The notes below the pieces were generated by a model. The model worked only from the letters and a program-made list of their open reading frames with translations, did no database searches and was not told the origin of the DNA. A stretch of 64,000 bases of DNA from Glutamicibacter creatinolyticus (lineage in GTDB: Bacteria > Actinomycetota > Actinomycetes > Actinomycetales > Micrococcaceae). Numbering within the stretch: position 1 is the stretch's first letter; every line of letters begins with the position of its first letter. The stretch is from NCBI RefSeq assembly GCF_006094275.1, contig NZ_CP034412.1, positions 2,170,001 through 2,234,000 on the forward strand. The letters run 5' to 3'. The translations under genes were made by a program, and so were the position numbers. Positions 18,183-26,994 of the stretch are shown here, one piece after another.

Positions 18183-18247
18183 GGCTCTAGACTATCCGGT
18201 CGCCGCGCGCTTTGTGCGCACCGGCGGCAGGTGAGAATATGGGAACT

Positions 18248-19795
18248 ATGACCACTGATGCATCGAACACCCCCGGCAACGATCAACCACTGGAAGACCG
18301 CGTCAACAACCGCTCGCAGCGACCCACCTCGCGGGCCTTCAAGGAATTCATGGCCTCGAACTGGGCACCGGACACCTCCGAGCTGCCCGACGCCGATGAG
18401 GCCGCCAGCTATGCCGCGCAGCGCCGCAAGGCCCTGTCCGAGCGCTTCCCGGGTGAGCGCCTGGTCATCCCGGCCGGGCCGCTGAAGGTGCGCAGCAACG
18501 ACACCGACTACCGTTTCCGCCCGCACTCGGCCTTCGCCCACCTGACCGGGCTGGGTGTGGACCATGAGCCGGATGCCGTGCTGATCCTGGAACCCACCGA
18601 CAAGGGCGCCGGGGATGAAGGCGGCAACCACAGCGCCACCTTGTACTTCGCCCCCATGGCCGGACGGGACTCCACCGAGTTCTACCTGAACTCGCGGTCC
18701 GGGGAATTCTGGATCGGCCCGCGCCCCACGCTGTCCAAGATGTCCGCCCGCACCGGCATGCCCACCGAGGGGCTGGAGCAGCTGGAAATGGCGATCACCA
18801 AGAACTCCGGCCCCCAGGCCCTGGGCGGCATCCGCATCCGCCTGGTGCGCGAGGTCGATTTGAACGTCGAGGCCCTGGTGGACACCTCCCGCATCAACAC
18901 CGGCCAGGACCTTCAGGCCTCCGACGCCCTGGACAACGAGCTGGCCGAATTCGTCTCCGAACTGCGTCTGGTCAAGGACGAGTACGAGATCAAGGAACTG
19001 AAGCACTCGGTAGCCGCCACCATTGAGGGGTTCGAGGACGTGGTGCGCAGCCTGGACAAGGCCATCGCCCACCAGCGCGGGGAACGCATCGTCGAAGGCG
19101 CCTTCTTCGCCCGCGCCCGGGCCGAGGGCAACGAACTGGGCTACGACACCATCGCCGCCAGCGGCAACAACGCCACCATCCTGCACTGGATCCGCAACAA
19201 CGGGACCGTGCGCGAGGGCGAAGTGCTGCTGCTGGACGCCGGGGTGGAAGCCGATTCGCTGTACACCGCCGACATCACCCGCTCACTGCCGGTCTCGGGC
19301 AAGTTCACCGACGTGCAGCGCAAGATCTATCAGGCCGTGCTGGATGCCGCCGACGCCGCATTCGCCGCGGTGAAGCCGGGCCTGAAGTTCCGCGACCTGC
19401 ACAACATCGCCACCCGCGTGCTGGCCGAGAACCTGGACTCCTGGGGCCTGCTGCCGGTGCCGCTGGAGGAGGCGCTCTCCCCCGAGGGGCAGCACCACCG
19501 CCGCTGGATGCCGCACGGCACCAGTCACCACCTGGGACTGGATGTGCACGACTGCGCTCAGGCCCGCGCGGAACTCTACCTGGACGCCGAGCTGCAGGAG
19601 GGCATGGTCTTCACTATCGAGCCGGGCCTGTACTTCAAGAACGAGGACCTGGCGATCCCCGAGGAGTACCGCGGCATCGGGGTGCGCATCGAGGATGACA
19701 TCCTGGTCACCGCCGAGGGCGGGGTGAACCTCTCGGCGGCGCTGCCGCGCGACCCGGATGAGGTTGAGGCCTGGATGTCCAAGCTGCGCGGCTAA
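18248..19795 (+). CDS. pepP: Xaa-Pro aminopeptidase (aminopeptidase P family)
   Basis: 515 residues from the ATG at 18248 (an in-frame ATG 9 bp upstream is possible). It has the N-terminal AMP_N domain ('RFRPHSAFAHLTGL') and the C-terminal pita-bread M24 fold. The five metal ligands are visible: two Asp in 'LLDAGVEADSLYTADITR', His in 'HGTSHHLGLDVHD', Glu in 'TIEPGLYF', and Glu in 'GVRIEDDILV'. It removes N-terminal residues that precede proline. Divergent from the PHP gene across 65 bp. Confidence 0.94.
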   Translation: MTTDASNTPGNDQPLEDRVNNRSQRPTSRAFKEFMASNWAPDTSELPDADEAASYAAQRRKALSERFPGERLVIPAGPLKVRSNDTDYRFRPHSAFAHLTGLGVDHEPDAVLILEPTDKGAGDEGGNHSATLYFAPMAGRDSTEFYLNSRSGEFWIGPRPTLSKMSARTGMPTEGLEQLEMAITKNSGPQALGGIRIRLVREVDLNVEALVDTSRINTGQDLQASDALDNELAEFVSELRLVKDEYEIKELKHSVAATIEGFEDVVRSLDKAIAHQRGERIVEGAFFARARAEGNELGYDTIAASGNNATILHWIRNNGTVREGEVLLLDAGVEADSLYTADITRSLPVSGKFTDVQRKIYQAVLDAADAAFAAVKPGLKFRDLHNIATRVLAENLDSWGLLPVPLEEALSPEGQHHRRWMPHGTSHHLGLDVHDCAQARAELYLDAELQEGMVFTIEPGLYFKNEDLAIPEEYRGIGVRIEDDILVTAEGGVNLSAALPRDPDEVEAWMSKLRG

Positions 19796-19828
19796 GCCGG
19801 CCGGCGCGACGCCAGGGCAGGACAGAGA

Positions 19829-19873
19829 AAAGCGGTGGGCCACGGAAGAATTCCTTCCGTGGCCCACCGCTTT
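19829..19873. terminator. Bidirectional terminator after pepP
   Basis: A perfect 20-bp stem (19829-19848 with 19854-19873) with a 5-nt loop. A-rich and T-rich flanks lie on both sides, so it can serve pepP (+) and the convergent stress-protein gene (-). Confidence 0.88.
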
Positions 19874-19926
19874 GTCTTTCACCGGCAACCGGGTCGCACG
19901 CCGTGGTGCGCGCCGGTGTCCGGCAG

Positions 19927-20859
19927 CTAGCGTCCCTCGTTCTGCGGTCCGCTGCCCGGGGTGCCCGGTTCCCCCGGATGTCCTGGGTTACCCGGGTGCT
20001 TGGATTCGGGCTGTGGCTCGCCGCTGGGGGTTGCCTCGTTTTCCGGGCGGATCACCACCGGTTCGGCCTGGCTCTCGTCGCGTTCACCGGGCTCGGTGTG
20101 CTGCGGGGCCTGGCCTTCCGGGTGCTGCTCCTGGCCGGACTGCTGCTCGGCGCCGGGCGCGGCCTGCGGCTGATTCACCCGCACCCCGTAGCGCGGGCGC
20201 CCATCGGGCAAATCCGGGAAGGTGCCGCTGGGACCGGAGGACGGGGCCTGCGGTTCGGCCGGGGCACCAGGGGCCGCCGCGGTGGCCCCGGTGGAGGCCG
20301 GAGGGTTCTGCGGCGCCGACGGCTGGGCGGCCGGCGGCTGGGCGGCCGGGGCCTGTGCCACCGGGGCGTGGCCCGGGTGCATTGGCAGCTTCGAGGCCAG
20401 GGCGCGGGCCTTCTGCGCGTTGGCGAAGTCCACCACCACGTCATAGCTGGTGGCCACAAACTGGCTGGAGGAGGCGAAGTCGCGCTTGCCGCGGCGCATC
20501 GAATAGCTGACCACCCCGGCGATCATCCAGATCGCCATGCCCAGCCCGATCGCCGAAAGGATCTGGTAGAGCCCGCCGTCCGGACTGAACAGGGACAACA
20601 GCAGGCCCACGAAGAAGCCCATCATCGCGCCCTGCGCGGCACCGGCCAACGCCACCTTCGGGTAGGAGAGCTTGGCGGTGACCCGTTCCACGGTGCGCAG
20701 GTCATTGCCCACAATGGTGACCGAGGAGACCGGGAAGTCATTGTCGGCCAGATAGTCCACCAGTTTCTGGGCATCAAGGTATGAGGTGTAGCGGCCTAGC
20801 AGTTCGCCCCGCGGCAAACCCCCGGCACTTTGCATATTGGCTCCAAGCGGCTGGGTCAT
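19927..20859 (-). CDS. General-stress-protein 17M-like domain membrane protein with Pro-rich tail
   Basis: 310 residues from the ATG at 20859 (another ATG 30 bp upstream is possible). Residues ~15-75 resemble the general stress protein 17M-type domain ('LGRYTSYLDAQKLVDYLADND', 'VTIVGNDL'). Two hydrophobic segments follow ('AAQGAMMGFFVGLLLSLF' and 'LSAIGLGMAIWMIAGVV'). The last ~150 residues are Pro/Ala/Glu/Gln-rich and probably disordered. Function unknown. It is divergent from the MgtE-like gene. Confidence 0.8.
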   Translation of the reverse strand: MTQPLGANMQSAGGLPRGELLGRYTSYLDAQKLVDYLADNDFPVSSVTIVGNDLRTVERVTAKLSYPKVALAGAAQGAMMGFFVGLLLSLFSPDGGLYQILSAIGLGMAIWMIAGVVSYSMRRGKRDFASSSQFVATSYDVVVDFANAQKARALASKLPMHPGHAPVAQAPAAQPPAAQPSAPQNPPASTGATAAAPGAPAEPQAPSSGPSGTFPDLPDGRPRYGVRVNQPQAAPGAEQQSGQEQHPEGQAPQHTEPGERDESQAEPVVIRPENEATPSGEPQPESKHPGNPGHPGEPGTPGSGPQNEGR

Positions 20860-20993
20860 ACCTATATTGTGCATGCATTTGCTGTGCAAACCCCCATATG
20901 GTGCCCAGCTATCGCTGAGGGTGAAAGCTTCACGCCGGGCAATCGCATCACAATTGCCCCCGTTGCACCAGCTGACCGCGATACGCTGGGGTG

Positions 20994-22244
20994 GTGAGCT
21001 CCACTGTTTCCAAGATCTTCGTTGCCCGCCTGCTGGGGCTGGACGTCTTTGACCCCCTCGGCGACCGGCTGGGCCGGCTGCGCGATGTGGTCGTGGTCTC
21101 CCGCGGGCCCAAGAAGTCAGAATCCTGTGTGGGCGTGGTCGTCGAGGTCCCGGGCAAGCGCCGGGTCTTCGTGCCGATGACCCGCATCCAGTCCATGGAG
21201 GCGAACCAGATCATCTGTTCCGGGCTGGTGAACATGCGCCGCTTCCAGCAGCGCGGGGCCGAAACCCTCATCGCCGCGGAAATCTTCGACCGCAAGATCG
21301 CCTTCCGGGACGGCACCGGGCACGGCGTGGTCGAAGACGTGGGCCTGATCCAGACCCGGATGGGCGACTGGGAGGTCAACGAGTACTTCGTGCAGCGCGC
21401 CGAACCGGGCTCCAGCCTGCTGGGCCTGCGCCGCAACCGGCGCCACCGGGTGCTGGTCTCCTGGGAGCAGGTGATCCCGGTCGGCGCCCACGAGCCACAA
21501 TCCGCGGACACGTTCGTCGCGGCCCACGATGAGATGAAGCCGGCGGACTTCGCCGACGCGCTGCATGAGATGAACGCCAAGCGCCGCCTGGAGATCGCCG
21601 CCCACCTGCAGGATGACCGGCTGGCCGATGTGCTGCAGGAAATGCCGGACCGCGAACAGGTCCAGATCCTCTCCGCCCTGGGCCTGGAGCGTGCCGCGGA
21701 CGTGCTGGAGGAGATGGACCCGGATGACGCCGCGGACCTGCTTGGTGAACTGAACGAGGACACCAAGGTCCAGCTGCTGGACATGATGAGCAAGGAGGAG
21801 GCCGATGACGTGCGCCGCCTGCTGGCCTACCCCGAAGGCACCGCCGGCTCGGTGATGACCCCGGTGCCGGTGATCCTCACCCCCGAATCCACGGTGGCCG
21901 AGGCGCTGGCCGCCGTGCGCCGCGAGGAGCTCTCCCCCGCCCTGGCCTCGGCCGTCTACGTGGTGCGCCCGCCCTTGGAGACCCCCACCGGCAAGTACCT
22001 GGGAGCCGTGCACATCCAGGCGCTGCTGCGTGCCGCTCCCCCGGAGCCGCTGGGTGACATCCTGGACAAGGAGCTGGAACCCATCCCGGACAACGCCAGC
22101 GTCTCGGAGGTCGTGCGCCACCTGGCCACCTACAACCTCACCTCGTTGGGCGTGGTCAACTCCGATGGCCGCCTGGTGGGGGCGATCACCGTGGATGACG
22201 TCCTGGACCACCTGCTGCCCGAGGACTGGCGCAGCCAGCACTAG
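20994..22244 (+). CDS. MgtE-like cytosolic protein: PRC-barrel-like, MgtE N-domain and CBS pair, no channel domain
   Basis: 416 residues from the GTG at 20994, which has TACGCT 6 nt upstream (leaderless arrangement); a GTG 3 bp upstream is possible. The N-terminal ~150 residues look like PRC-barrel domains. Then comes the MgtE N-domain with superhelical repeats ('RAADVLEEMDPDDAADLL', 'EEADDVRRLLAYPEGTAGSVM') and two CBS motifs ending 'LVGAITVDDVLDHLLPED'. No transmembrane region follows, so it cannot itself conduct Mg2+; it may be a regulatory or sensor protein. DUF1003 and mrp follow in the same direction. Confidence 0.88.
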   Translation: MSSTVSKIFVARLLGLDVFDPLGDRLGRLRDVVVVSRGPKKSESCVGVVVEVPGKRRVFVPMTRIQSMEANQIICSGLVNMRRFQQRGAETLIAAEIFDRKIAFRDGTGHGVVEDVGLIQTRMGDWEVNEYFVQRAEPGSSLLGLRRNRRHRVLVSWEQVIPVGAHEPQSADTFVAAHDEMKPADFADALHEMNAKRRLEIAAHLQDDRLADVLQEMPDREQVQILSALGLERAADVLEEMDPDDAADLLGELNEDTKVQLLDMMSKEEADDVRRLLAYPEGTAGSVMTPVPVILTPESTVAEALAAVRREELSPALASAVYVVRPPLETPTGKYLGAVHIQALLRAAPPEPLGDILDKELEPIPDNASVSEVVRHLATYNLTSLGVVNSDGRLVGAITVDDVLDHLLPEDWRSQH

Positions 22245-22349
22245 ACCACGCTTGGCCCGGTGCCGCCCCGGCCCGGGAACCGCACGCACACCGTCCGAAC
22301 CGGTGCCGCCGCAGCGCGGACCGCGTTCCCGATCGAAGGAGCAACACGC

Positions 22350-22958
22350 ATGCCAGAGCAGCGTCAGGCCACCGGCCTGGACACCCCGATGTCGGCCCGC
22401 GCCAGGCTGTTGCCCCGATTCAGCCCGAACCCGGACGCCTTCGGCTCCACCACCGAAAAGTTCGCCCGCTTCATGGGCACCCCGCAGTTCCTGGTCTACA
22501 TGACCATCTTCTGCGCGTTCTGGCTCATCTGGAACACCTGGGCCCCGGCCGGTTGGCGCTTTGACTCGGCCGCGCTGGGTTTCACCGCGCTGACCCTGAT
22601 GCTCTCCCTGCAGGCCTCCTACGCCGCCCCGCTGCTGCTGTTGGCCCAGAACCGGCAGGATGACCGCGACCGGGTCTCGCTCACCGAGGACCGGGCCCGG
22701 GCCGAACGCAACCTGTACGACATCGAATACCTCACCCGTGAGCTGGCCAGCCTGCGCCTGGCCATGCAGGATGTGGCCACCCGCGACTATGTGCGCTCCG
22801 AACTGCGCAACGTGCTGGAGGAGCTGCTGGAAACCAGCGAGGGTGAGGAGCTGCACCTGCGGGCGAAGAACCCGCGCCGCAAGCCGGCCCAGCACACCGG
22901 CCTGATCCCGCAAATCGACCAGGGCCCCGGCCCGCATGAGAGCCAAGGTGGCAAGTGA
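22350..22958 (+). CDS. DUF1003 family membrane protein
   Basis: 202 residues from the ATG at 22350 with GAAGGA upstream. The DUF1003 signature region is 'FMGTPQFLVYMTIFCAFWLIWN', then 'LSLQASYAAPLLLLAQNRQ' and a charged helix 'DRDRVSLTEDRARAERN'. Two transmembrane segments, with the C-terminal half likely cytosolic and coiled. Function unknown; it commonly sits beside MgtE-like genes in actinobacteria, as here. Its stop overlaps the GTG of the mrp gene. Confidence 0.88.
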   Translation: MPEQRQATGLDTPMSARARLLPRFSPNPDAFGSTTEKFARFMGTPQFLVYMTIFCAFWLIWNTWAPAGWRFDSAALGFTALTLMLSLQASYAAPLLLLAQNRQDDRDRVSLTEDRARAERNLYDIEYLTRELASLRLAMQDVATRDYVRSELRNVLEELLETSEGEELHLRAKNPRRKPAQHTGLIPQIDQGPGPHESQGGK

Positions 22959-24058
22959 GCACGAACGAGCAGCTGCGCACCGCATTGTCCAAGGTCATCG
23001 ACCCGGAACTGCGCAAATCCATCACCGAACTGAACATGGTCCCCCACGCCAGCGTGGAGGGGAACACCGCGCGGGTGACCGTGCTGCTGACCATCGCCGG
23101 CTGCCCGATGCGCTCCACCATCGAGGCCGACGTGCGCGCCGCGGCGCTCAGCGTGCCGGGGATCAGCCAGGTGGACCTTGAGCTGGGCGTCATGAGCCCG
23201 GAACAGCGCAAGGAACTGCGCGACTCGCTGGCCGGACGGCGCACCCCGTTCTCCGACCCGAACTCCCTGACCCGGGTCATTGCCGTGGCCAGCGGCAAGG
23301 GCGGGGTCGGCAAGAGCTCAATCACCGCCAACCTGGCCGCGGCGATGGCCGCGGACGGGCTGAAGGTCGGGTTGATCGACGCTGACGTGTACGGGTTCTC
23401 CATCCCGGCGCTGATGGGCACCAGGCAGAACCCGACCCGGGTCGATGAGATGATCCTGCCGCCGGTCGCCCACGGGGTGAAGGTGATCTCCATCGGCATG
23501 TTCCTGGATTCAAACCAGCCGGTAATCTGGCGCGGACCGATGTTGCACCGGGCGCTGGAGCAGTTCCTGTCCGACGTGTACTTCGGGGACCTGGACGTGC
23601 TGCTGCTGGATCTGCCCCCGGGCACCGGGGACATCGCCATCTCGGTCTCCCAGCTGCTGCCGAACTCGCAGCTGCTGGTGGTCACCACCCCGCAGTCCAC
23701 CGCCACCCAGGTGGCCGAGCGGGCCGGCACCATCTCCCTGCAGACCCAGCAGAAGGTCATCGGCGTGGTGGAGAACATGAGCTACCTGCAGCTGCCGGAC
23801 GGCACACGCATGGAAATCTTCGGCTCCGGCGGCGGCCAGGTGCTCAGCGACTCGCTGGGTGAACAGCTGGGCTACCCGGTGCCGCTGCTGGGGCAGCTGC
23901 CGTTGGAGGAATCCCTGCGCGAGGGTTCGGACGCCGGGGTGCCGGTGGTGCTCTCTGACCCGGACGCGGAGGTGTCCCGGCGGCTGCGGCAGATCTCCCG
24001 CACCCTGGTGCACCGGCCCCGTGGCCTGGCCGGGCGCTCGCTGCCGCTAAACGTGTAG
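22955..24058 (+). CDS. mrp: Mrp/NBP35-type iron-sulfur carrier P-loop ATPase
   Basis: 367 residues, GTG start overlapping the DUF1003 stop. It has an N-terminal DUF59/MIP18 domain (~1-85, 'KVIDPELRKSITELNMV', 'TIAGCPMR') and a ParA-like ATPase domain with a deviant Walker A 'ASGKGGVGKSS'. 'LLLDLPPGTGDIAIS' is the Walker B region. It probably carries or loads Fe-S clusters. The C-terminal CxxC usual in Mrp after 'VVENMSY' is not present here; the segment reads 'LQLPDGTRMEIFG'. Confidence 0.93.
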   Translation: MSTNEQLRTALSKVIDPELRKSITELNMVPHASVEGNTARVTVLLTIAGCPMRSTIEADVRAAALSVPGISQVDLELGVMSPEQRKELRDSLAGRRTPFSDPNSLTRVIAVASGKGGVGKSSITANLAAAMAADGLKVGLIDADVYGFSIPALMGTRQNPTRVDEMILPPVAHGVKVISIGMFLDSNQPVIWRGPMLHRALEQFLSDVYFGDLDVLLLDLPPGTGDIAISVSQLLPNSQLLVVTTPQSTATQVAERAGTISLQTQQKVIGVVENMSYLQLPDGTRMEIFGSGGGQVLSDSLGEQLGYPVPLLGQLPLEESLREGSDAGVPVVLSDPDAEVSRRLRQISRTLVHRPRGLAGRSLPLNV

Positions 24059-24211
24059 TCCGCGGCCGGTCACGGGGTGGACCGGCATCGCGCAGCGTCT
24101 TGCCCCGGCGCCGCGGCGCTGCTAATGTCCTAAGCACGCTGCGGCGTCCTGGATCAGCAGACAGGCAAACTGAGCTGGCATTTTACTTTTTCAACGAAAG
24201 GAATGTCGGCC

Positions 24212-25585
24212 ATGCCGCACCCGAGCACCCTTTGGATCAAAAACCCGCAAGGCATCCTCAGCGACACCGATGCCGGCAACGGCATCGTCGTCCGGGACAA
24301 TCTGATCATTGAACTGGTCCCCTGCGGGGCGCAGCCCACCACCGCGTATACCGAGGTCTTTGACGCGGCCAACCATGTGCTCACGCCGGGGTTGGTCAAC
24401 ACGCACCACCACTTCTACCAAACCCTGACCCGCGCCTGGGGACCGGCGGCCAACGCCCCGCTCTTCCCGTGGCTGCAGAACCTCTACCGGGTGTGGGCGC
24501 GGCTGACCCCACAAGCCCTGGACGCCGCGGTGCGGGTGGCGCTGGCAGAACTGCTGCTCTCGGGCTGCACCACCGCCGCCGACCACCACTACCTCTTCCC
24601 GGCGGGCATGGATGAATCCATTGACATTGAGGTCGCCGCGGTGCGGGACTTTGGGATGCGCGCCACCTTGACCCGCGGGTCGATGACGCTGGGAGAGGAT
24701 GACGGAGGGCTGCCGCCCCAGTCCACGGTGCAGGAGCTGGATGTGGTGCTGGCCGACAGCCAGCGGCTGATCGAGGCCTACCACGAGCCCGGGGAGGGCG
24801 CCACGATCCAGATCGCCCTGGCCCCCTGCTCCCCGTTCTCGGTGACCACCCAGGCCATGAGCGAAAGCGCGCGCCTGGCCGGGCACTACGGGGTGCGCCT
24901 GCACACGCACCTGGCCGAAACCCTGGATGAGGAGGAGTTCTGCCTGAGCCGGTTCGGGCTGCGGCCACTGGACTACCTGGACAGCGTGGGCTGGCTGGGA
25001 GCGCACACGTGGCTGGGGCACGGCATCCACTTCAATGACGCCGAGATCCGCCAGCTGGGCGCGGCGGGCACCGCCGTGACCCACTGCGCCACCTCGAACA
25101 TGCGCCTGTCCTCGGGCATTGCCCGGGTGCTGGAGCTTGAGCAGGCCGGGGTCCCGGTTGGGCTGGGCGTGGATGGTTCGGCCTCCAACGACGGCTCGAA
25201 CATGATCCTGGAGGCCCGTCAGGCCCTGTACCTGCAGCGGCTGCGCTACGGGGCGGACGTACCGGTGGAACGCGCGCTGCGCTGGGCCACCGAGGGGTCG
25301 GCGCGGGTGCTGGGACGCCGGGACATTGGCCGCATCGCGGTGGGCCAGCAGGCGGACCTGGCGTTCTTCAAGACCGATGAGCTGCGCTTCTCGGGCAGCC
25401 AGGACCCGTTGGCCGCCCTGCTGCTGTGCGGTGCGGACAAGGCCGACCGGGTCATGGTCGCCGGGCGGTGGCGGGTGCTGGACGGTGCCATCCCGGGACT
25501 GGACCTGCCGGCGCTGATCCATGAGCACCGCCGCCACGCGCGGGCGCTGGTGGATTTGTCCACCCCGGTAATCCAGTACAGCTAG
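24212..25585 (+). CDS. 8-oxoguanine deaminase / TrzN-AtzB-like amidohydrolase
   Basis: 457 residues from the ATG at 24212, whose AAAGGA box is better placed than for the ATG at 24203. Metal and substrate residues of the amidohydrolase superfamily are visible: 'LVNTHHHFYQTLTRA', 'RLHTHLAE', 'GHGIHFND', 'THCATSNMRLSSG' and 'GVDGSASND'. 'HHHFYQTLTR' with 'GVDGSASND' fits 8-oxoguanine deaminase best, but related triazine or cytosine deaminases cannot be excluded. Purine salvage or damage cleanup is the likely role. No purine operon surrounds it. Confidence 0.85.
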   Translation: MPHPSTLWIKNPQGILSDTDAGNGIVVRDNLIIELVPCGAQPTTAYTEVFDAANHVLTPGLVNTHHHFYQTLTRAWGPAANAPLFPWLQNLYRVWARLTPQALDAAVRVALAELLLSGCTTAADHHYLFPAGMDESIDIEVAAVRDFGMRATLTRGSMTLGEDDGGLPPQSTVQELDVVLADSQRLIEAYHEPGEGATIQIALAPCSPFSVTTQAMSESARLAGHYGVRLHTHLAETLDEEEFCLSRFGLRPLDYLDSVGWLGAHTWLGHGIHFNDAEIRQLGAAGTAVTHCATSNMRLSSGIARVLELEQAGVPVGLGVDGSASNDGSNMILEARQALYLQRLRYGADVPVERALRWATEGSARVLGRRDIGRIAVGQQADLAFFKTDELRFSGSQDPLAALLLCGADKADRVMVAGRWRVLDGAIPGLDLPALIHEHRRHARALVDLSTPVIQYS

Positions 25586-25654
25586 CCGTTCTCCGGCCGG
25601 ATGCCGGTTCGCCCTTTACCGGCAGCGAACCGGTGTCGGGCTTTAGGAACAAGT

Positions 25655-25691
25655 AATCCCCTGCTGCCGGGCCATACCGGGGCAGGGGATT
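25655..25691. terminator. Bidirectional terminator between deaminase and tatB
   Basis: AATCCCCTGC (25655-25664) pairs with GCAGGGGATT (25682-25691) around a short GC-rich inner stem, between converging genes. Confidence 0.8.
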
Positions 25692-25715
25692 GTGTTGTTG
25701 GAGGAAGCCTCCAGG

Positions 25716-26099
25716 CTAGGTGGCCTCGTCGTCGAAGGGGGCCGGCTCCCCCGGGGCCAGGCGGTCGGTGGCCGCCGGGGCCACGGATTTGCGGATCGGG
25801 GCGGCCGGGGCGGATTTTGCGGCGGTGACCGCCTCATCGAATTCATCGACCAGGGCTTCCTTGATGATCCGCCGCGGGTCGTACTGACGCGGATCCAGTT
25901 TCTTCCAGTCCATGTCGGCGACTTCGTCGCCCACTTCCTCCCGCAGCTGCTCCCTGGCCCCGTTGGCCATGCGGCGCAGTTCCTTGACCAGGTTCGCCAG
26001 TTTCCGGGCGTACTCGGGAAGCTTTTCGGGGCCCAAGATCACCACCGCGAGAATCGCCAAAACGACGAACTCGCTACCGTTGATACCTGCAAACTCCAC
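25716..26099 (-). CDS. tatB: Sec-independent translocase subunit TatB
   Basis: 127 residues. The N-terminal transmembrane helix 'FVVLAILAVVILGPEKLP' is followed by an amphipathic helix ('EYARKLANLVKELRRMANGA') and an acidic, Pro/Ala-rich tail. The Glu and Pro of the LGPEKLP hinge are conserved. It partners TatC in twin-arginine export of folded proteins; no tatA or tatC is in the window. It lies 74 bp after the sigE stop in the same direction. Confidence 0.9.
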   Translation of the reverse strand: MEFAGINGSEFVVLAILAVVILGPEKLPEYARKLANLVKELRRMANGAREQLREEVGDEVADMDWKKLDPRQYDPRRIIKEALVDEFDEAVTAAKSAPAAPIRKSVAPAATDRLAPGEPAPFDDEAT

Positions 26100-26173
26100 G
26101 ATAGAAAGATTACCCTGTCATCTGGGCATCGGCCTAAGCGCGCTGCCGTGTCGAGAGCCGGTGCCCCGGCGTG

Positions 26174-26785
26174 CTAGCTGGCGCTAGGCATGATCTTGCC
26201 GGCGATGCGCGGCAGCGAAACCGTCAGCGGGGCCTTGGTGTTGGCGGGGTTGCGGTGTGCCAGCGCATCACGCAGCATCGCCCGTCCACGGTGGATGCGT
26301 GAGCGCACCGTGCCCAGTTTCACGTTCAGGGCGTTGGCGACTTCCTCGTAGGAGTACCCCTCAAGGTCACACAGGACGATCGCGGCTCGGAACTCCGGCG
26401 GCAACGCCTTCAGGGCGTTGTGCACGTCCACATCCAGGTTGTTCAGTTCAAAGCCGCGTTCGGGGCCCGGCGCGGTGCCTTCCAAACGGTCCTCGGCCCC
26501 TTCGGCGAAACGGTCGAAGCGGATCTTGGAGCGGCGGCGCGCCCCGTCCAGGAACAGGTTGGTGGTGATGCGGTGCAGCCAGCCGCCCAGGGTGCCCGGA
26601 GTGTAGTTCTCCAGGCCCTTGAAGGCGCGCACGAACGCTTCCTGGGACAGGTCCTCCGCGTCCTGGCGGTTACCGGTCAGCCGGTAGGCCAGGCGGAAGA
26701 TGCGATCCCCATGTTCGCGCACCATGGCATCCCACGTGGGTGCGGGATCGGCGGGGGCGGCGAGTTCGTTGCGTGTAGTGCTCAC
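26174..26785 (-). CDS. sigE: ECF RNA polymerase sigma factor, SigE-like
   Basis: 203 residues. Region 2 is visible as '[31 protein letters not shown]' split over ~25-55, with '[22 protein letters not shown]'. Region 4 is '[24 protein letters not shown]' with '[19 protein letters not shown]'. It is an ECF sigma factor for envelope or heat/oxidative stress by homology to mycobacterial SigE. It is divergent from the O-methyltransferase, as in Mycobacterium, but no zinc-finger anti-sigma gene or htrA follows it; tatB comes next. A ~25-residue tail extends past region 4. Confidence 0.92.
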   Translation of the reverse strand: MSTTRNELAAPADPAPTWDAMVREHGDRIFRLAYRLTGNRQDAEDLSQEAFVRAFKGLENYTPGTLGGWLHRITTNLFLDGARRRSKIRFDRFAEGAEDRLEGTAPGPERGFELNNLDVDVHNALKALPPEFRAAIVLCDLEGYSYEEVANALNVKLGTVRSRIHRGRAMLRDALAHRNPANTKAPLTVSLPRIAGKIMPSAS

Positions 26786-26994
26786 GTATTAAGTCTCGGC
26801 TCTCCAGCTGAGCACAAGCTAAGAATCCACTGCGCTGAAGCCGTCAGTCGTCCTTGGGCAGCACGCCCCGACCCGGATAAGCCACTGCGGGGAACGCCCG
26901 CGGTCGCATCAGCGCCGGGACTTCAAGGTTCTGTGACAAAGAGCGCTACGATGGACGGTGGCCGCCATTTTCATGGAATGAGGAACGCACCCAC

